Positions 26,813-35,386 of a stretch of 64,000 nt of DNA are shown here, piece after piece (within the stretch, counting starts at the first letter, position 1; each line of letters opens with the position of its first letter). The stretch is from positions 434,001 to 498,000 of the forward strand of contig NZ_CP029343.1 of NCBI RefSeq assembly GCF_003143515.1, in the 5' to 3' direction. This DNA is from Massilia oculi. Its GTDB lineage: Bacteria > Pseudomonadota > Gammaproteobacteria > Burkholderiales > Burkholderiaceae_D. The translations under genes and the position numbers were made by a program. Under the pieces are notes generated by a model that was not told where the DNA came from, searched no databases, and saw only the letters and a list, made by a program, of their open reading frames with translations.

Positions 26813-28635
26813 CAGTCGGCACCCAGGGTGCGGCCGCGGCTGCGCGGGTCGAGCTGTTCGATGCGGCGGCCGGCGTCCAGCATGTCCTGGCTCCAGTCGC
26901 TCGCCCCTTCGACGATGGTCGGCTTGATCAGCACCACCAGCTCGCGCTTCTGACTCGAGCGGCTCTTGTTGCGGAACAGCTGGCCCAGCAGCGGGATCCT
27001 GTCGGCGCCGGGCAGCTGGTCGGTGTCGCCGCTCGACGCTTGCCGCATCAGGCCGCCGATCGCGACCACCTGGCCGTCGCGGCCGCGCACGATGCTGTCG
27101 AGCTCCGAGGTGCTCGACGCCGCCAGCGGCAGGCGCAGGGTGCCGCCCGAACCGAGGTCGACGTCCTTGTTGACGGTCGTGACCTGGCTCACCGATGGAT
27201 GCACGTGCAGGAGAATATTCCCCTTGTCGTCGATCTGCGGCGTCACGTCCAGCACCACGCCCGAGAAGAACGGCTGCACCGTCACGCTCGGGCTGACGAT
27301 GGTGCTGCTGTTGGTGGTGTTGATGTTATTGGTGATGCCGGTGACGAAGAATTCGTCGGTGCCGATCTTGAGCACGGCCTTCTGGTTGTTGATCGCCGCG
27401 ATGCGGGGGCTGGACAGCACATGCACGCTGCCCTGCGACTCCAGGAAGGTGATCAGGGCCGCGAAGTTATTGGTCTGGAAGGCGAAGCCGAACAGCGAAC
27501 CGGCCGCGCTGGCCGCGTTGGACAGCGAGAAACCGGTGCTGGCCGACAGGCCCGCGCCATTGTTGATCACGGCCGGCTGGCCGCCGTTGTACGGCAGCGG
27601 CGCCAGGTTCGCGCCGGGCGAGATCATGCCGCTCGAGACCCGGTTGGCGGTGCCGCCGCGGAACGAGGCGAACGAGGCCCAGTTGATGCCGCTCTGGTAG
27701 CTGTCGGAGAGCTCCACTTCGAGGATCTTCGCTTCCAGGATCACCTGGCGGTCCACCGACAGCTGGGTCGCCTTCAGGTAGGCGTCGACGTTGCGCAATT
27801 CGTCGGGCATGGCGCGGATCACCAGCACGCCGGACTGCGGGCTGACCACCACGCTGCGCCCGCCCTCGAGCGTGCCGACGATGGCGACGATCGATTCCTT
27901 CAGGTCTTTCCAGAAGTCGTTGTCGGAGCGGGTCTGGACGTCGGTGCTGTTGAGCTGGCGCTGGCCGTTCTGGCTGTTGCCGTTCTGGCCGTTCTGGCCG
28001 TTCTGCCCGTCCTGGTTGCCGAAGCCCTGGCCCATCCCGCCGTTGTTGTTGCCGCTGTTGTTACCGTTGTTGCCGGCGTCCGCCACCGAGGTCGAGGACA
28101 CGCGCGTGTTCGACATCCCGCGCCGGCTGGCGGTCAGGTAGTTCACCTGGAACATGCGGGTCTGCATGGTCAGCGGGCGGATACTGATGCGCGCGCCGTC
28201 GATCCGGTAATCGTAGCCGTACATATCGCGCACCGCTTCCAGCGTCTCGACCAGGGTCACGTCCTTCAGGTTGGCGCTGATATTGCCGCTCACGTCCGGG
28301 TGCACCAGCATGTTGTAACGGGTGCCGGCCACGATCGAGCGGAAGAACTGCTGCGCGGGCACGTTGTTGAAGGCGACGTTGAAGCGCTCCTCGAGCGCCG
28401 GCCGCGCCTTCGGCAGCTGGCTGGCCAGGGTCGCCGCCGGCGGCAGCAGCGCATTGGCCACCGCGTCGTCGACCGCCGGTCGAGGCGCCGGCTGGGCGTT
28501 GGCCCTGGCCATCTCCTGGGCGATGGCGTCGTAGGTGGCGTTCGGCGGGGCGCTCTGGCAAGCGGCCAGGAACAGCACCGCCGCCAGCGCGCAGGGAGTC
28601 GCGAAAAGCTTGGTCATGATGGATTGCCTTGTCAT
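26812..28635 (-). CDS. mshL: MSHA outer-membrane secretin MshL
   Basis: MshL forms the outer-membrane ring through which the pilus passes. The lipoprotein signal ends in FLAACQS. An STN-like domain (FNVAFNNVPAQQFFRSIVAG) and N-domains come next, an Asn/Gly/Gln-rich linker (NGQNGQN repeats), and the secretin domain with the signature GSVHVLSSPRIAAINNQKAVLKIG and IPLLGQLFRNKS. The first ATG overlaps the mshK stop (ATGA), while the ATG six codons later gives the better signal peptide. Length is normal. Confidence 0.92.
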   Translation of the reverse strand: MTRQSIMTKLFATPCALAAVLFLAACQSAPPNATYDAIAQEMARANAQPAPRPAVDDAVANALLPPAATLASQLPKARPALEERFNVAFNNVPAQQFFRSIVAGTRYNMLVHPDVSGNISANLKDVTLVETLEAVRDMYGYDYRIDGARISIRPLTMQTRMFQVNYLTASRRGMSNTRVSSTSVADAGNNGNNSGNNNGGMGQGFGNQDGQNGQNGQNGNSQNGQRQLNSTDVQTRSDNDFWKDLKESIVAIVGTLEGGRSVVVSPQSGVLVIRAMPDELRNVDAYLKATQLSVDRQVILEAKILEVELSDSYQSGINWASFASFRGGTANRVSSGMISPGANLAPLPYNGGQPAVINNGAGLSASTGFSLSNAASAAGSLFGFAFQTNNFAALITFLESQGSVHVLSSPRIAAINNQKAVLKIGTDEFFVTGITNNINTTNSSTIVSPSVTVQPFFSGVVLDVTPQIDDKGNILLHVHPSVSQVTTVNKDVDLGSGGTLRLPLAASSTSELDSIVRGRDGQVVAIGGLMRQASSGDTDQLPGADRIPLLGQLFRNKSRSSQKRELVVLIKPTIVEGASDWSQDMLDAGRRIEQLDPRSRGRTLGAD

Positions 28636-28979
28636 TTGGCGGCCGGCGTCATGCCGGGCAGCGGTGCGTCCATGCGCAGCACCTGGCGTTCGGCGCCGCG
28701 CACCAGCACGACCTCGTCGGCGCTGACGCGCGCCACGCGGGCGCCCTTGAAGGTCTCGCCCAAGCGCACCGTCTCGCCGTCGATCACGGCCACGTGGCGA
28801 CCGCCCGCCTGGCGCGCGATCAGCACCGATTGCAGGCGCGGCGCGGCGTCGACGGCGATCGAGTCAGGAGCGATCCGGTCCATTCCCGGCGGCGGGCGGG
28901 TGGGATCGAGCAGCGCTTGCGCGCTGGCGGATTGGGCGAGCGCCAGGCAAGCCAGCGCGGTCAGGAACAGGTTCTTCAC
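28632..28979 (-). CDS. mshK: MSHA biogenesis protein MshK (PilP-like)
   Basis: This is a small exported protein: the signal peptide VKNLFLTALACLALAQSASA is followed by LLDPTRPP, the hallmark of PilP/MshK-like periplasmic partners of secretins. The GTG start overlaps the mshJ stop (GTGA) and gives the cleanest signal peptide; an ATG four codons earlier is possible. Product about 115 residues. It should link the inner-membrane complex with MshL. Confidence 0.82.
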   Translation of the reverse strand: MKNLFLTALACLALAQSASAQALLDPTRPPPGMDRIAPDSIAVDAAPRLQSVLIARQAGGRHVAVIDGETVRLGETFKGARVARVSADEVVLVRGAERQVLRMDAPLPGMTPAAK

Positions 28980-29662
28980 AGCTTCATCCATTGTCGGTCC
29001 AGGCTCAGGGTATGCAGGGTGAGCGTCAGGCGCGCGGCGGGATACTCCTCCACGTCGAGCTGGGCGCGGCCCCAGAACATCCGGGTCGGCATCGCATCGA
29101 GTGCGCTCATGTAGTCGACCATGTCGAGATAATTGCCGCGCACCGTGACTTCGATGCCGTGGCGGTATAGCAAGGGGGCGGCGGCCGGCGCAGACGTGGC
29201 GGCGGGCGCAGGCGCCTGCTTGTCCGCCAGCGGCTCGGCCGGCAAGGTCCGCATCGACACCAGCTTCAGGCGGCCGTTGGCGCGCAGGATGCCGTCGACC
29301 AGTGGGCCCATGCGCTCGGGTGGCACCAGGCCGTGCTCGATGGCCAGCAGCTGGTCGCCGAGCTGGCCCATCTCCTGGCGCAGCGAGTTCAGGCGAGCGC
29401 GCGGCGCGGCGTCGGGGTCGCGCTGGAAAGCCTGCACGCGGCCCGTGATGGCGTCGTCGATCGCAGCCATGTCGGTGCGCTGCTGCGCGATCTGGCTGCG
29501 CAGCGCCTCCTGGTCCGCCTCCATCGGCGCCAGCACCAGCGCGTGGCCGGCGAAGGCCAGCAGCGCGCATGCCGCCAGGCCTACCAGGCCGCGTTCGCGC
29601 AGCGACAGCGCATCGATGCGCGCACGCAGTTGGAGGATGCGCTCTTTCATTTGCCCGCTCAT
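28976..29662 (-). CDS. mshJ: MSHA biogenesis protein MshJ (PilO-like)
   Basis: The 228-residue protein has a short cytoplasmic head, one membrane helix (GLVGLAACALLAFAGHALVLAP), a coiled-coil and a ferredoxin-like periplasmic domain ending in HTLSLDRQWMKL. This matches the PilO/GspM-like component that pairs with a PilN-like protein to align the pilus platform. It overlaps its neighbours by four bases on both sides. Confidence 0.83.
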   Translation of the reverse strand: MSGQMKERILQLRARIDALSLRERGLVGLAACALLAFAGHALVLAPMEADQEALRSQIAQQRTDMAAIDDAITGRVQAFQRDPDAAPRARLNSLRQEMGQLGDQLLAIEHGLVPPERMGPLVDGILRANGRLKLVSMRTLPAEPLADKQAPAPAATSAPAAAPLLYRHGIEVTVRGNYLDMVDYMSALDAMPTRMFWGRAQLDVEEYPAARLTLTLHTLSLDRQWMKL

Positions 29663-30306
29663 GGACGAGATTCCTCGGGGACCGATTGCAGGCTGAATTC
29701 GATATAAGGCGCCGGACGGGTCGCCGGCTTGCCTTCGGCATCCTGCACCTGCAACGGCGCGGCCTCGCCGATCTGCAGGCTGGCGAAGGATTTACCCTGC
29801 ATCAGCGGCTCGTTCGTCAGGCGGTTCAGGTAGCCCGGCACCATGGCCGGATCGACCGTACGGCCCTTGATGCCGATCTGCGCGCCGCCGGCGCCCACCG
29901 TCACGCCGGTCAGCCACAGGCCCTGCACGCTCTGGCGCGCCAGCGCCTTGAAGTAGCCGGCGAAGCCGCTGGTGTCGCCCAGTTCTCCGCGCGACAGCGC
30001 GCCGGAGATGTGGCGCATCGCGGCCAGCTGGGTAGTCGCCTCGGCGATCTGCGCCTCCAGCGTCGCGTCCTGCTGGCGGGGGATGAATTCGCGGTTGGCC
30101 GTGGCCAGGCGCGCCTGGCGTTTCTCGAGCTGGCCAGCGCCGCTGGCGGCCTGCTGCTGCAGTTCTGCGGTTTCCATCTTGCCGATCGCGGCGAGGATGG
30201 CGATGCCCGCGATCACGGCGCCGACCGCCAGCGCGATGGTCGCGCTCGACAGCACCTGCTTCTGCGGCTGGAAGGCCGGATTGAACAGGTTGATCTGCTG
30301 CTTCAT
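29659..30306 (-). CDS. PilN-like MSHA assembly protein
   Basis: The 215-residue protein starts MKQQINLFNPAFQPQ, the PilN hallmark sequence that binds the PilM-like protein (compare INLLP/INLYNP motifs). A membrane helix (residues 21-43) and a periplasmic coiled coil follow. In Vibrio this function lies in MshI/MshI2. It is wedged between mshI and mshJ with four-base overlaps, so stoichiometric co-production is likely. Confidence 0.83.
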   Translation of the reverse strand: MKQQINLFNPAFQPQKQVLSSATIALAVGAVIAGIAILAAIGKMETAELQQQAASGAGQLEKRQARLATANREFIPRQQDATLEAQIAEATTQLAAMRHISGALSRGELGDTSGFAGYFKALARQSVQGLWLTGVTVGAGGAQIGIKGRTVDPAMVPGYLNRLTNEPLMQGKSFASLQIGEAAPLQVQDAEGKPATRPAPYIEFSLQSVPEESRP

Positions 30307-31241
30307 GCGCCCTCGCCTTCGCGCAGCGCGGCGCCGATCGCGAGAAAGAAGCGCTGCTGCTGCGCCTTGTCCGCCAGCTCGGGCGTGCGCGACAGGTCGA
30401 ACAGCGCGGCCAGGTCGAGCGTCTCGACCGGCGTGTAGAGATTGCTCGACAGGTATTCGTCCAGGCCGCTCACGGCCGATGGCCCCAGCACCAGCTTGGC
30501 GATGCTGATGAAGGAATACTGGCGCTCGAAATGGTCGAGCGAGCGTTGCAGCTCGAGGGTGATCTTGTCGAAGGTCTGGTGCTTGCGCTCATGGTCCGGT
30601 TCGAGCAGCTGCGCCAGGGTGACGTCGAAGCGGCGCGACAGGTACAGCTCGCCGCGATAGGACACGGTCAGCAGGCCGCCGTCGTCGCCGAACGAAAGCA
30701 TGGCGACACCGCGCCCTTCCGGTTCCAGCATCGCCGATACATTACGCTGGGCCATCTCGGGGATGTCGATCGCGTGCAGCTCGACTTTCGCGTCGAGGAA
30801 CAGCTTCTGGCGCGGCTGGATCACGGTATTGCGGGCGGCGACGGCGAAGACCGATTGCTGGGCGCGCGCATTGGCGTCGAGCGGGATGTCGAGCACGTCG
30901 ATCGTGGCTTCCGCCGCCGGGAAATCGAGGATGTCCTTCAGGCGCCAGCGGATCGCGGTCTTCATTTCCTCTCGCGGCACGTTCGGCGCTTCGACGTTGA
31001 GGATCTGGTAGTCGCCGCCGGACAGCAGCGTCGTCACATGGCGCGTGGCCGCATGGCCGTCGCGCGCTGCCTTGTCGATCGCCTCGACGCTGGTCGGACC
31101 GCCGACGAAGACGGCATGGCGCAGCAACGGCCGGGCGCCGGCGACATGCTTGACGGCGGCGATGGCGAGTCCGTCGCGCCCGATGGAGATCGACAGCCAC
31201 CCCTCTTTTTTCTTCGTTCTTTTAAACAAACGCATGCGCAC
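30303..31241 (-). CDS. mshI: MSHA biogenesis protein MshI (PilM-like)
   Basis: The 312-residue cytoplasmic protein has the actin-like PilM outline: an N-terminal basic segment (MRMRLFKRTKKKEGW), GRDGLAIAAVKH, YQILNVEAPNVPREEMKTAIRWRLKDILDFP and a C-terminal ALREGEGA. PilM-like proteins form rings that connect the ATPase with the PilN/PilO arms. It is the first gene of the I-N operon; a TATAAT box 80 bp upstream could be its promoter. A terminator separates it from the pilin gene. Confidence 0.83.
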   Translation of the reverse strand: MRMRLFKRTKKKEGWLSISIGRDGLAIAAVKHVAGARPLLRHAVFVGGPTSVEAIDKAARDGHAATRHVTTLLSGGDYQILNVEAPNVPREEMKTAIRWRLKDILDFPAAEATIDVLDIPLDANARAQQSVFAVAARNTVIQPRQKLFLDAKVELHAIDIPEMAQRNVSAMLEPEGRGVAMLSFGDDGGLLTVSYRGELYLSRRFDVTLAQLLEPDHERKHQTFDKITLELQRSLDHFERQYSFISIAKLVLGPSAVSGLDEYLSSNLYTPVETLDLAALFDLSRTPELADKAQQQRFFLAIGAALREGEGA

Positions 31242-31320
31242 GGCCAGTCAGGTCGCAAGTATCGGTGATGGATCGGCGAGGAAGCGAAACACGAAAGCGC
31301 ACTATGCCCACGAAAACTTG

Positions 31321-31326
31321 ATTATA
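31321..31326 (-). promoter_or_regulatory. Candidate -10 box for the mshI-N operon
   Basis: TATAAT on the minus strand lies 80 bp before mshI, downstream of the pilin terminator. No convincing -35 box is seen. Confidence 0.3.
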
Positions 31327-31426
31327 GACAAGACTGCCCCGAAAAATCACAGAAAGTCGCCAAGCCAGCAAATTTGAAGCGCGCCTGTGGCTGGATCGCA
31401 CAGGCGCTTGCGGCGGGCGATAAGAA

Positions 31427-31453
31427 AACAGGCGCTGACCGGCAGCGCCTGTT
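31427..31453 (-). terminator. Rho-independent terminator of the MSHA pilin gene
   Basis: A 10-bp stem, AACAGGCGCT with its complement around a 7-base loop, is followed on the minus strand by TTTTCTT. It begins 18 bp after the pilin stop codon. A second, unrelated-loop hairpin with the same AGGCGC core lies just beyond (31381-31407). Confidence 0.8.
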
Positions 31454-31471
31454 GCACGGGTCACGCCGCGC

Positions 31472-31933
31472 TTACTCGCACTTGGTTGCGGTGACGACGA
31501 TCCGCGGCATCGGGTTGGCGCCGTTGGCTTCGTTGTAGGTCAGCATGCAGGTGGCGTTGAGCGCTGCCGGCATGCTCTTCGGACGCACGATGGTCTGCTG
31601 GCCGTTGGGGATGATCGTGTAATCGGTGTCGGACAGGCCGGCCGCCGCCGCGATCGTTTCGGCACTCGGATAGCCCAGGACGATATCGACCTGGGTGCCG
31701 CCTTCGACGGTGATCGATGCGGCGTTCGCGATCAGCCATTTGCCGTGGGCCATCGCCGATGCCGAACTGACGGCGCCCTTGGCGCCCTGCAGCGAGGCCG
31801 CGCGCGCGTCGCCGCTCAGGCTCGCGAACTTCGGCAGCGCGGTCGCCGCCAGAATGCCCAGGATGACGATCACCACGATCAGTTCGATCAGGGTGAAACC
31901 ACTCTGCGCCGTCTTGTTGAAACTGGTTTTCAT
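31472..31933 (-). CDS. mshA: Type IV prepilin, MSHA major pilin candidate
   Basis: The 153-residue protein has a class III leader MKTSFNKTAQSG cut before FTLIELIVVIVILGILAA, with the invariant Glu at position 5 of the mature pilin. It ends with a Cys pair (NATCMLTY...TATKCE) that would form the disulfide loop of the globular head. A strong terminator and a separate promoter candidate suit a highly expressed major pilin. No minor pilin genes (mshB, C, D, O) are adjacent. The identity as MshA rather than another pilin is inferred from context. Confidence 0.85.
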   Translation of the reverse strand: MKTSFNKTAQSGFTLIELIVVIVILGILAATALPKFASLSGDARAASLQGAKGAVSSASAMAHGKWLIANAASITVEGGTQVDIVLGYPSAETIAAAAGLSDTDYTIIPNGQQTIVRPKSMPAALNATCMLTYNEANGANPMPRIVVTATKCE

Positions 31934-32052
31934 TCTTCTTTCTCCGTTACGATGAGGGGGACGAGTGGCCGTCCTGCCGGGGTCTGTATTGCTGGGCGAT
32001 TCTACCGTGAGAATGTGCAATTTTAATGTCTTGACGGCAAAAGAATCGTCGC

Positions 32053-32081
32053 TAAGTAATGTTTCATTAACGAAATGTCAA
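32053..32081 (-). promoter_or_regulatory. Candidate promoter of the pilin gene
   Basis: A perfect TTGACA (32076-32081) is followed after 17 bases by TACTTA (32053-32058) on the minus strand, in an AT-rich stretch between mshG and the pilin gene. It leaves a leader of about 110 bases. Confidence 0.4.
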
Positions 32082-32131
32082 GTTTCACCGAGCGCGTGCG
32101 TTCTTTTCGCAACACCTCCAGGTCGTCCTAC

Positions 32132-33364
32132 TTATTTTGGATGCAGCGCCGCCTGTCCAAGATCCCAGATCGGCAAGAAAATCCCCAGCGCCAGGATCAG
32201 CACCATCACACCCAGGAAGGTAATCAGGATCGGTTCGATCTGACTGGACAAGGTCTTGAGCTCATAGTCCACCTCGCGCTCGTACATCTGCCCGATCTCG
32301 TCCATCAAATCGTCGATCGACCCCGTCTCTTCCCCCACCGCGATCATCTGCAGCACGATTGGCGTAAATACATTCGCCGCCGTCGAGGTGCGCAGGATGC
32401 TTTCGCCGCGCTCGACGCCGTCGCGCATCTGCTCGATGCGCGAACTGAGGTAGGCGTTGTCGGCGGTCTGCGACACCACCGTCAGCGCATGGACGATCGG
32501 CACTCCGCTGCGCATCGACAGCGCGAAGCTGCGCGCGAAACGGGCCATGGTCCCCTTGTGGATGATCTTGCCTGCGATCGGCAGGCGCAGCTTGTAGCGG
32601 TCCCAATCCAGCCGTCCCTTCGCGGTGCGGGTCCAGGCGCGGAAGCCGAACCAGGCCAGCGCCGCGCCGCCGGCGATGGCCGGCCACCACTTGACCGTGA
32701 AGCTGGAGGTCGCCAACAGGATGCGCGTCATCAGCGGCAATTCGGACCCGAACGACTTGAATACCGAAGCGAATTGCGGAATGACGAAGATGTTGACCAC
32801 CACCATGGCGATGATCATCGCAATGACCACGAAACTCGGGTAGCGCAGCGCCGTCTTGACCCGCTCGCGCATGTCGCGGTCGAATTCCAGATGGTCGAAC
32901 AGGCGCAGGAAGACTTCTTCCAGCCGTCCCGTCATTTCTCCCACCTTCACCATCGACAGGTAGAACGGCGAGTAGCATTGCGGATGGCGCATCATGGCGC
33001 TTGACAACTCACGCCCGGCGTCGAGCGACTCGCGCAAATCCTTGATCACGCGCGCGAACGCCGGGCTGATCGCCGATTCCTGCAATCCGGCGAGGCCGCG
33101 CATGATCGGCACGCCCGACTTGAGCAGCGTATGGATCTGGCGGCTGAACAGCTGCACGTCCATCGACGTGACCTTCTTCTCGAACAGGCGCTCGCGCCAA
33201 CCCAGGCCGCCAGTGGTCGCCGCCTTGCGCGTGACCGCGATCTCGATCGGCGTGACGCCGCTGCCGAACAGCTGGTCGGCCACGGCCCCGCTGTCCGCGC
33301 CTTCGAGCACCCCCGTTACCTGCTCGCCGCGTCCATTGCGGCCCTTGTAGGCGAAATATGGCAT
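32132..33364 (-). CDS. mshG: MSHA inner-membrane platform protein MshG (GspF/PilC family)
   Basis: The 410-residue protein belongs to the T2SS F family. Two cytoplasmic F domains each carry the conserved pattern (FSRQIHTLLKSGVPIMRGLAGL and ARSFALSMRSGVPIVHALTVV), and hydrophobic helices occur near residues 175-195, 222-245 and 380-400. Cytoplasmic starts such as MPYFAYKGRNGRGEQVTGV are typical. It is the platform on which the MshE hexamer acts. It starts 16 bp after mshE. Confidence 0.92.
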   Translation of the reverse strand: MPYFAYKGRNGRGEQVTGVLEGADSGAVADQLFGSGVTPIEIAVTRKAATTGGLGWRERLFEKKVTSMDVQLFSRQIHTLLKSGVPIMRGLAGLQESAISPAFARVIKDLRESLDAGRELSSAMMRHPQCYSPFYLSMVKVGEMTGRLEEVFLRLFDHLEFDRDMRERVKTALRYPSFVVIAMIIAMVVVNIFVIPQFASVFKSFGSELPLMTRILLATSSFTVKWWPAIAGGAALAWFGFRAWTRTAKGRLDWDRYKLRLPIAGKIIHKGTMARFARSFALSMRSGVPIVHALTVVSQTADNAYLSSRIEQMRDGVERGESILRTSTAANVFTPIVLQMIAVGEETGSIDDLMDEIGQMYEREVDYELKTLSSQIEPILITFLGVMVLILALGIFLPIWDLGQAALHPK

Positions 33365-33380
33365 GGATCAGTCGCAGTCC

Positions 33381-35084
33381 TTAGTCGTCCATCTGGTTAC
33401 TGACCCGCATCGCCTCGGCGATCGTCGAGCGCCCCTGCACCGCCAGGCTCACCGCGTGGCGGCGCAAGGTCTCGCCGCGCATTTCGGTGTGGGCGACCTT
33501 GAGGAAGTGACCGGGGTCCGGATGGTTGACGGCGTCGGTGACGGCGCGCGTCATCTCCAGCAGTTCATAGACGCCGGTGCGGCCGCGATAGCCGGTGCCG
33601 TTGCAGTGCGAGCAGCCCTTGCCGTGATAAAAGCGCGTGGTCGCGGCATGCTCGCCCAGCTCGGCGCGCAGCCAGTCGATCTCGTTGGCGGCCGGCTGGT
33701 AGTCGACGGTGCAGCTCTCGCAGATCACGCGCACCAGGCGCTGGGCCAGCACCGCCTGCAGCGAACCGCTCACCATATAGCGCGGCACGCCCATGTCCAT
33801 CAGGCGCAGCGGGGTCGAGGCGGCGTCGTTGGTGTGCAGCGTCGACAGCACCAGGTGGCCCGTCATCGCGGCGCGCAGGCCGATGGCGGCGGTCTCCTGG
33901 TCGCGCATCTCGCCGACCAGCACGATGTCCGGGTCTTGCCGCAGCGCCGAGCGCAGCACGCGCGCGAACGACAGCTCGATCTTGTCGTTGACCTGCACCT
34001 GGTTGATGCCCGACAGGCGGTATTCCACCGGGTCCTCGACCGTGATGAGCTTCTTCTCGACCGAATTCAGTTCCGACAAGGCGCTGTACAGGGTCGTGGT
34101 CTTGCCGCTGCCAGTCGGCCCGGTCACCAGCACCAGGCCGTTGGGCCGGGCGACGATGGCGCGGAAGCGCTCGACCAGGCGCGCCGGCATGCCGATCGCA
34201 TCGAGGCGCAGATTGGCGCCGACCTGGTTCAGCAGACGCATGACCACCGATTCGCCGTACTGGGTCGGCATGGTCGAGATACGCACGTCGATGCGCTGGT
34301 TGCGCACCTTGACCGCAAAGCGGCCGTCCTGCGGCAGGCGTTTCTCGGAGATGTCGAGGTCGGCCATCAATTTCAGGCGCAGCGCGAGCGGCGTGGCGAC
34401 CTTGAGGTCGGCCTCGGTCTGCAGGTGCAGCACGCCGTCGATGCGGAAGCGGATCTGCAGCCGGCCTTCCTGCGGTTCGATATGGATGTCGGATGCGCGC
34501 ACCTGGGCCGCGTCGTCGAACACCGATTGCAGCAGCTTGACGATCGGTGCTTCCTCGAGGCCCGGATTGGCGGCCAGCGCGCCGAAGTCGATCGACGCGT
34601 CACCCAGGTCGGCCTCGACCTCGCGCGCCAGGCCCGTGATCTCGCCGGTGCGGCGGTAGATGCGATCGATCGCCGCCAGTACCTCGGTCTCGTTGACCAC
34701 CGCCAGCTCGACGCCCTTCTTGATCAAGCGCGCGATCTCGTCATAGGCGAACAGGTCGGTCGGGTCGGAGACGCCGACCAGCATCGTCTCCTTGCGGTCT
34801 TCCAGCACCAGCGCGCGGAAGCGCCGCGCCGCGGTCTCAGGCAGCAGGCGCACCAGGTCGGCGTTGATGTTGTAGAACTTCAGGTTCAGGTAAGGGATGT
34901 CGAGCTGGCGCGCCAGCGCGCCCGAGATCTGGTCTTCGGTGACGAAGCCGCTTTCGACGAAGACCCGGCCGAGCTTGCGCCCGGTGCGCTTCTGGTCGGC
35001 GAGCGCCTGCTGAAGTTGCTCTTCACTCAACAGTTTCTGCTGCATCAGCACTTCGCCGAGGCGGACTTTCTCTGGCCTTGCCAT
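33381..35084 (-). CDS. mshE: MSHA pilus extension ATPase MshE (GspE/PilB family)
   Basis: The 567-residue ATPase powers pilus extension. The N-terminus carries two MshEN c-di-GMP-binding repeats, RLGEVLMQQKLL...QALADQ and KLGRVFVESGFV...ALARQ. Next come Walker A GPTGSGKTT, the Asp box, Walker B ILVGEMRDQETA, the His box, and a zinc site CESC ... CSHCNGTGY. The start is MARPEKV at 35084; the longer frame upstream is not needed. Known MshE enzymes respond to c-di-GMP, and a GGEEF protein is encoded 4.4 kb away. Confidence 0.94.
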   Translation of the reverse strand: MARPEKVRLGEVLMQQKLLSEEQLQQALADQKRTGRKLGRVFVESGFVTEDQISGALARQLDIPYLNLKFYNINADLVRLLPETAARRFRALVLEDRKETMLVGVSDPTDLFAYDEIARLIKKGVELAVVNETEVLAAIDRIYRRTGEITGLAREVEADLGDASIDFGALAANPGLEEAPIVKLLQSVFDDAAQVRASDIHIEPQEGRLQIRFRIDGVLHLQTEADLKVATPLALRLKLMADLDISEKRLPQDGRFAVKVRNQRIDVRISTMPTQYGESVVMRLLNQVGANLRLDAIGMPARLVERFRAIVARPNGLVLVTGPTGSGKTTTLYSALSELNSVEKKLITVEDPVEYRLSGINQVQVNDKIELSFARVLRSALRQDPDIVLVGEMRDQETAAIGLRAAMTGHLVLSTLHTNDAASTPLRLMDMGVPRYMVSGSLQAVLAQRLVRVICESCTVDYQPAANEIDWLRAELGEHAATTRFYHGKGCSHCNGTGYRGRTGVYELLEMTRAVTDAVNHPDPGHFLKVAHTEMRGETLRRHAVSLAVQGRSTIAEAMRVSNQMDD

Positions 35085-35386
35085 ACCATCCCTTGGGTTA
35101 ATTCTTGCAAGGAGGATTTTAATGCCTGAGGGAACAATAGTGACTGTCGGCATGGTGCCGGCTGGTGATTCTGTCGCGGTTTCGCCTCGTTGCCCACACC
35201 TGATGGTAATAGTTCACCATCGACCGGCGATTATCTGGCGTTCTATAACAACAATATGGCCAATCCAGCATGTTGCAGAGTGAAGACGATGGGAGGCAAC
35301 AATCGAGACCGCCGCTATGCGGTATGGATGGGGCCAGCTAACATGACGCCTTGCGTCCATTACCGTGTTGAAACCAGGAGTCGTCC
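35085..35386. other. Divergent intergenic region between mshE and the hybrid kinase
   Basis: This 302-bp gap must contain two divergent promoters. It is AT-richer than its surroundings in the centre (about 35200-35300). An inverted repeat with 6-bp arms, GATGGT and ACCATC separated by 8 bases, lies at 35202-35221 and is a candidate regulator site. I found no convincing -35/-10 pair and no gene. Confidence 0.5.

Noticed and set aside
27040..29022. Open frame of 660 codons on the plus strand
   Set aside because: Antisense shadow of mshL and mshK.
33363..35129. Open frame of 588 codons on the plus strand
   Set aside because: Antisense shadow of mshE.
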